Origin: Chitinophaga sancti
GTDB taxonomy: Bacteria; Bacteroidota; Bacteroidia; Chitinophagales; Chitinophagaceae
Direction: 5' to 3'
Length of the DNA: 64,000 bases
Assembly: GCF_034424315.1 (NCBI RefSeq)
Contig: NZ_CP139972.1
Span: 8,130,501 to 8,194,500 of the forward strand
In this document: in pieces, positions 61,296 through 64,000 of the stretch
Layout: every line of letters begins with the position of its first letter
How positions within the stretch are numbered: position 1 is the first letter of the stretch
Notes under the pieces: generated by a model
What the model saw: only the letters and a program-made list of their open reading frames with translations
Told to the model about the DNA's origin: nothing
Database searches by the model: none
Program-made: the position numbers and the translations under genes

Positions 61296-61303
61296 CAAAT
61301 GTA
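61296..61303 (-). promoter_or_regulatory. -7 box for the small barrel gene
   Basis: Minus-strand TACATTTG matches TAnnTTTG, 16 bases before the ATG at 61279. The -33 region has no clear TTTG. Confidence 0.5.
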
Positions 61304-61373
61304 TAAAATAAATATTTATTGATTTTGTCCAATTCAGGAAAAGCCATTTGTCATAAGGGCAAAATCACAAATC

Positions 61374-61850
61374 ATGAAAACAAGACTGAATTATTTTCAA
61401 CATGCCAACAATGCAATGCAAGCTTTAAGCGGTTTCGCTCCTTACCTGGCAAAATCCCCACTTGACAAATCCTTATTAGAATTGATTTATTTTCGGGTAT
61501 CGCAGATCAATGGCTGTGCTTTTTGCCTGGATATGCATACCAAGGAACTGCGTGCGATGGGGGAGGAAGAGCATCGCCTGTTCGTGATGAATGCCTGGAG
61601 GGAAGCGCCTTTTTATTCAGACAGGGAGCGGGCGGCACTGGCTTTTGCAGAAGCGCTGACTACTGTAAACCTGGGCCATGTATCTGACGAAGTTTACGAT
61701 GCTGCGGCTGCGCAGTTTTCAGAAGGAGAGTTGATAGACCTGGTGATTGCTATCGTAGCTATTAACAGTTATAACCGTTTGAACATTGTCTTTGGTTCTC
61801 CAATGCCGGTGGGTAGTTATAAAGTGGGTATGTTTGCGGCTAAGCATTAA
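61374..61850 (+). CDS. AhpD-like / carboxymuconolactone-decarboxylase-family protein
   Basis: The 158-residue protein has the AhpD-type active site INGCAFCLDMHTKELRAMGE with Cys48, Cys51 and His55, in an all-helical fold. RLNYFQHANNAMQALSGF opens the protein as in alkylhydroperoxidase-like family members. These proteins reduce peroxides through the CxxC pair or act as thiol peroxidase partners. It lies 61 bp upstream of a YCII gene and an ECF sigma factor; carboxymuconolactone-decarboxylase-like genes are frequent targets of related ECF groups. It is probably part of that regulon. Confidence 0.92.
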   Translation: MKTRLNYFQHANNAMQALSGFAPYLAKSPLDKSLLELIYFRVSQINGCAFCLDMHTKELRAMGEEEHRLFVMNAWREAPFYSDRERAALAFAEALTTVNLGHVSDEVYDAAAAQFSEGELIDLVIAIVAINSYNRLNIVFGSPMPVGSYKVGMFAAKH

Positions 61851-61911
61851 TACATTTTGCTGTTTAGTTACCTGAATAACCCGTTCAATTTTCCCGAAAA
61901 AATCTAACAAT

Positions 61912-62262
61912 ATGAATGAGTTCTTATTGATCTTCAGAAGAGACAATTCCAAAGAAGCACAACCTTCTCCTGCTGCCTTGCAGGACAGTATCCAGCCCTG
62001 GCAGGAATGGCTGGGAAAGCTGGAGGCTGAGGGTAGCCTGGTTAGTCATGGCAACCGTCTCCGACCAGAGGGCACTGTTATCAAGGCGGGTAAGGTAGTG
62101 ACTGATGGCCCTTACCCGGATATCAAAGAATCTATAGGAGGTTTCGTCATTGTGAAGGCGGCAGACCTGGCAGCAGCTACTGAGATCGGTAAAAACTGCC
62201 CAGTCTTAAATGCACCATGGAATGGTTCTGTAGAAGTTCGTATGCTAATGAAAGAAGCTTAA
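61912..62262 (+). CDS. YCII / DGPF-domain protein
   Basis: The 116-residue protein opens MNEFLLIFRRDNSKEAQPSP and carries TDGPYPDIKESIGGFVIVKA, the DGPF (DGP-F/Y) motif of YCII-like proteins. The compact ferredoxin-like fold is shared with YciI hydrolase-like proteins; the function in this branch is not known. Its stop overlaps the ATG of the next gene by one base (TAATG), so it is translationally coupled to an ECF42-like sigma factor. This gene pairing is known for the ECF42 group. Confidence 0.92.
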   Translation: MNEFLLIFRRDNSKEAQPSPAALQDSIQPWQEWLGKLEAEGSLVSHGNRLRPEGTVIKAGKVVTDGPYPDIKESIGGFVIVKAADLAAATEIGKNCPVLNAPWNGSVEVRMLMKEA

Positions 62263-63482
62263 TGGAAGATCAGGAACTGCTCCCATATTTATTCAGGACA
62301 GAGTACAGGAAGATGATTGCTGTACTCTGTCAGCTTTTTGGTATTGCGCACATCGAAACTGCGGAAGACATTGTGAGTGATACCTTTCTTTCTGCCACTG
62401 AATTGTGGAGTCAGCAGGGTATTCCCCCCAATCCCACTGCATGGTTATATACTGTAGCAAAGCGCAGGACCCTGAACCTAATAAAAAGGGATCAGTTATT
62501 TGCGAAGAAGATAAGTCCGGAGATCAAAAAAAACAGCAGTGATATGACAGAAATGGATATCGATCTCTCTGATCAGCGTATTCATGATAGTCAGCTGGCA
62601 ATGATCTTTACGGTGTGTAATCCTGGTATTCCCGAGGAAGCGCAGGTAGCGCTGGCATTGAACCTGCTTTGCGGATTTGGTGCGCAGGAAATAGCGGATG
62701 CGTTCCTGACGAATAAGGATGTCATTTACAAGCGCCTGCAAAGGGCAAAGGACAAGCTGAAAGCAGATCAGATACCGATAATCCCTCCTTCCGCCGGAGC
62801 TGTCAATAGCCGTTTGGATACGGTATTGACTACTTTATACCTGTTATTCAGCGAGGGGTATTATTCTACATCACAGGATACAACCCTGCGAAAAGACCTT
62901 TGCCTGGAGGCGATGCGCCTGTGTTATTTATTAGTCTCACATCCGCCTACGGCTTTGCCTGCCGTCCATGCCTTGTTGTCACTCATGTGTTTTCATGCAT
63001 CGCGGTTTGAGGCGAGGGCCGATCAGCAGGGGGGAATGATCTTATATGAGGATCAGGATACGAAGCTGTGGGATCAGGACCTGATAGCGAAGGGAACCTA
63101 TTATCTGAATGAGGGTGCGCAGGGAGGTGTGTTGACCAAGTATCACCTGGAAGCGGGTATTGCTTACTGGCATACGCATAAGGAGGATAGCAGGGAGAAG
63201 TGGGAGCAGATCTTACATTTATACGATCAGCTGGTGGTATTGGAGTCTTCTCCGATGGCAGCGCTGAACAGGATTTTGGCATTGTCGAAAGTAATGGGCA
63301 ATGCAGCAGCGATTGAAGCTGCTGCATTGTTGTCATTAAAAGATAATCATTTTTATTATGCCTTGTTAGGGCATTTGTATACTCCGCTGGATCGCACCCA
63401 GGCCATGGTACATTTCCGGAAAGCCTTGTCACTGGCGGTGACTGTGGCCGATAAGGATACTATCAGAAAGAAGATGCTGTAG
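62262..63482 (+). CDS. ECF42-like sigma factor with C-terminal helical extension
   Basis: The ATG at 62262 (MEDQELLPYLFRTEYRKMIA) is preferred over an in-frame ATG 45 bases upstream, inside the YCII gene. Sigma region 2 (about residues 10-80; ETAEDIVSDTFLSATELW) and region 4 (about 120-165; LLCGFGAQEIADAFLTNKDV) are followed by about 230 residues of DUF6596/TPR-like helices (LFSEGYYST ... SPMAALNRILALSKV). No anti-sigma gene is adjacent; in ECF42 factors the C-terminal extension itself controls activity. Its 3' end overlaps the convergent phosphatase by 54 bp. Confidence 0.92.
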   Translation: MEDQELLPYLFRTEYRKMIAVLCQLFGIAHIETAEDIVSDTFLSATELWSQQGIPPNPTAWLYTVAKRRTLNLIKRDQLFAKKISPEIKKNSSDMTEMDIDLSDQRIHDSQLAMIFTVCNPGIPEEAQVALALNLLCGFGAQEIADAFLTNKDVIYKRLQRAKDKLKADQIPIIPPSAGAVNSRLDTVLTTLYLLFSEGYYSTSQDTTLRKDLCLEAMRLCYLLVSHPPTALPAVHALLSLMCFHASRFEARADQQGGMILYEDQDTKLWDQDLIAKGTYYLNEGAQGGVLTKYHLEAGIAYWHTHKEDSREKWEQILHLYDQLVVLESSPMAALNRILALSKVMGNAAAIEAAALLSLKDNHFYYALLGHLYTPLDRTQAMVHFRKALSLAVTVADKDTIRKKML

Positions 63483-64000
63483 TTGTGTGATCCTGGCCGG
63501 TGTATGCAGCGACTTTCTCAGATCTGCTAATGTGAGTGTACCGGACCTGCTTTTGTACAGGAATGTTTTGAACGGAAACTCATGCAGGTGGTCCTTGTGG
63601 GTAATAGCAAAGAGGTCCAGTTGCGCTTTCATTTGCGTAAGCGAAAGATCCAGGAGTGCCAGGTAAGATTTCTTTTCATGCAGAAATTCCTGTACAGCTG
63701 GAGATGCTTTGTAAGCACGGCCTGCTATTTCTTTGTGAATAGCGCTGATCTCCATGTTATCCCAATCCTTACTTTTCAATACGGGCAACTGCCATTCAGC
63801 AATTTGTGCTTTCCAGTGATCCTGTGTTACTTTTACCTGGTGGATAATGAAACCTGGCAGTTCGATGGCGGTCAGGTAGCCTCCATGGCAGGCACCGGTA
63901 TCGATGCCGTAGGTGTTGTTTACAATACGGGGAAGATCGCCGCTAACGGAATGGCCGTAGATGACAGGTTTCTTGCCTGTATAGTGGTCAGTCCAGTGTG
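63429..64000 (-). CDS. Calcineurin-like phosphoesterase, 3' part (runs off window)
   Basis: The minus-strand frame entering at the window end reads HWTDHYTGKKPVIYGHSVSG, then NNTYGIDTGACHGGYLTAIE. GHS and GIDTGACxGG are the last metal-binding motifs of PrpE/ApaH-type and PPP-type phosphatases. About 110 further residues are helical and not part of the minimal domain. The N-terminal metal motifs lie outside the window. The stop at 63429 is inside the 3' end of the convergent sigma gene. Confidence 0.82.
   Translation of the reverse strand, partial: HWTDHYTGKKPVIYGHSVSGDLPRIVNNTYGIDTGACHGGYLTAIELPGFIIHQVKVTQDHWKAQIAEWQLPVLKSKDWDNMEISAIHKEIAGRAYKASPAVQEFLHEKKSYLALLDLSLTQMKAQLDLFAITHKDHLHEFPFKTFLYKSRSGTLTLADLRKSLHTPARITQLQHLLSDSILIGHSHRQ

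Noticed and set aside
1..64000. CRISPR arrays, tRNA and rRNA genes
   Set aside because: No regularly spaced direct repeats, cloverleaf-like blocks or rRNA-like conserved stretches were found in any intergenic region; the gaps are mostly below 400 bp.

Overview
The window looks like a chromosome segment of a Bacteroidota bacterium, most likely a Chitinophaga-like soil member of the Chitinophagaceae. The signs are a SusC/SusD pair with an ECF sigma factor and FecR-type anti-sigma factor, TonB-type outer-membrane barrels, LytTR two-component signalling, promoters of the TTTG / TAnnTTTG type, few Shine-Dalgarno sequences, very large RHS-type secreted proteins and plant-polysaccharide glycosidases. 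No rRNA, tRNA or CRISPR array was seen. Species assignment is inference.

Region 1 (1-23,400): the 5' part of an FAD-dependent monooxygenase, then a 21-kb co-directional locus. It encodes an outer-membrane barrel candidate, two small exported proteins, a 2273-residue SpvB/PA14-type giant protein, a 535-residue linker protein and a 2787-residue RHS-repeat protein. The RHS tip carries a metzincin-like HExxHxxGxxD motif. A small signal-peptide gene after it is a candidate immunity protein. Two transposase remnants close the locus.

Region 2 (23,500-37,400): a DUF1801/YdeI-like protein, a GH43_24-like exo-beta-1,3-galactanase, a conserved hypothetical, DusB, a PP2C-type phosphatase, a Fic AMP-transferase preceded by two matching palindromes, a giant GH27-GH51 fusion glycosidase, a DEDDh exonuclease and an outer-membrane receptor-like barrel. 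The glycosidases together point to arabinogalactan breakdown.

Region 3 (37,400-50,100): ECF sigma - FecR - SusC - SusD - two glycerophosphodiesterases - purple-acid-phosphatase-like enzyme - imelysin-like/di-haem peroxidase fusion. This reads as an uptake locus for organic phosphate esters rather than glycans. An acyltransferase-3 membrane protein follows, convergent.

Region 4 (50,400-64,000): 3-methyladenine glycosylase, a Thg1-like reverse polymerase with a polynucleotide-kinase-like ATPase (candidate tRNA-repair pair), a CPA1 Na+/H+ antiporter, a Panacea-domain antitoxin candidate with a two-TM partner, an M2 dipeptidase, a YeiH transporter, a short HPF, a LytS/LytTR pair, a small barrel protein, an AhpD-like / YCII / ECF42-like sigma cluster and the 3' part of a calcineurin-like phosphatase.

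Three related 53-77 bp palindromic elements (29,358; 38,070; 54,088) each sit just 3' of a gene and form an unannotated dispersed repeat family.
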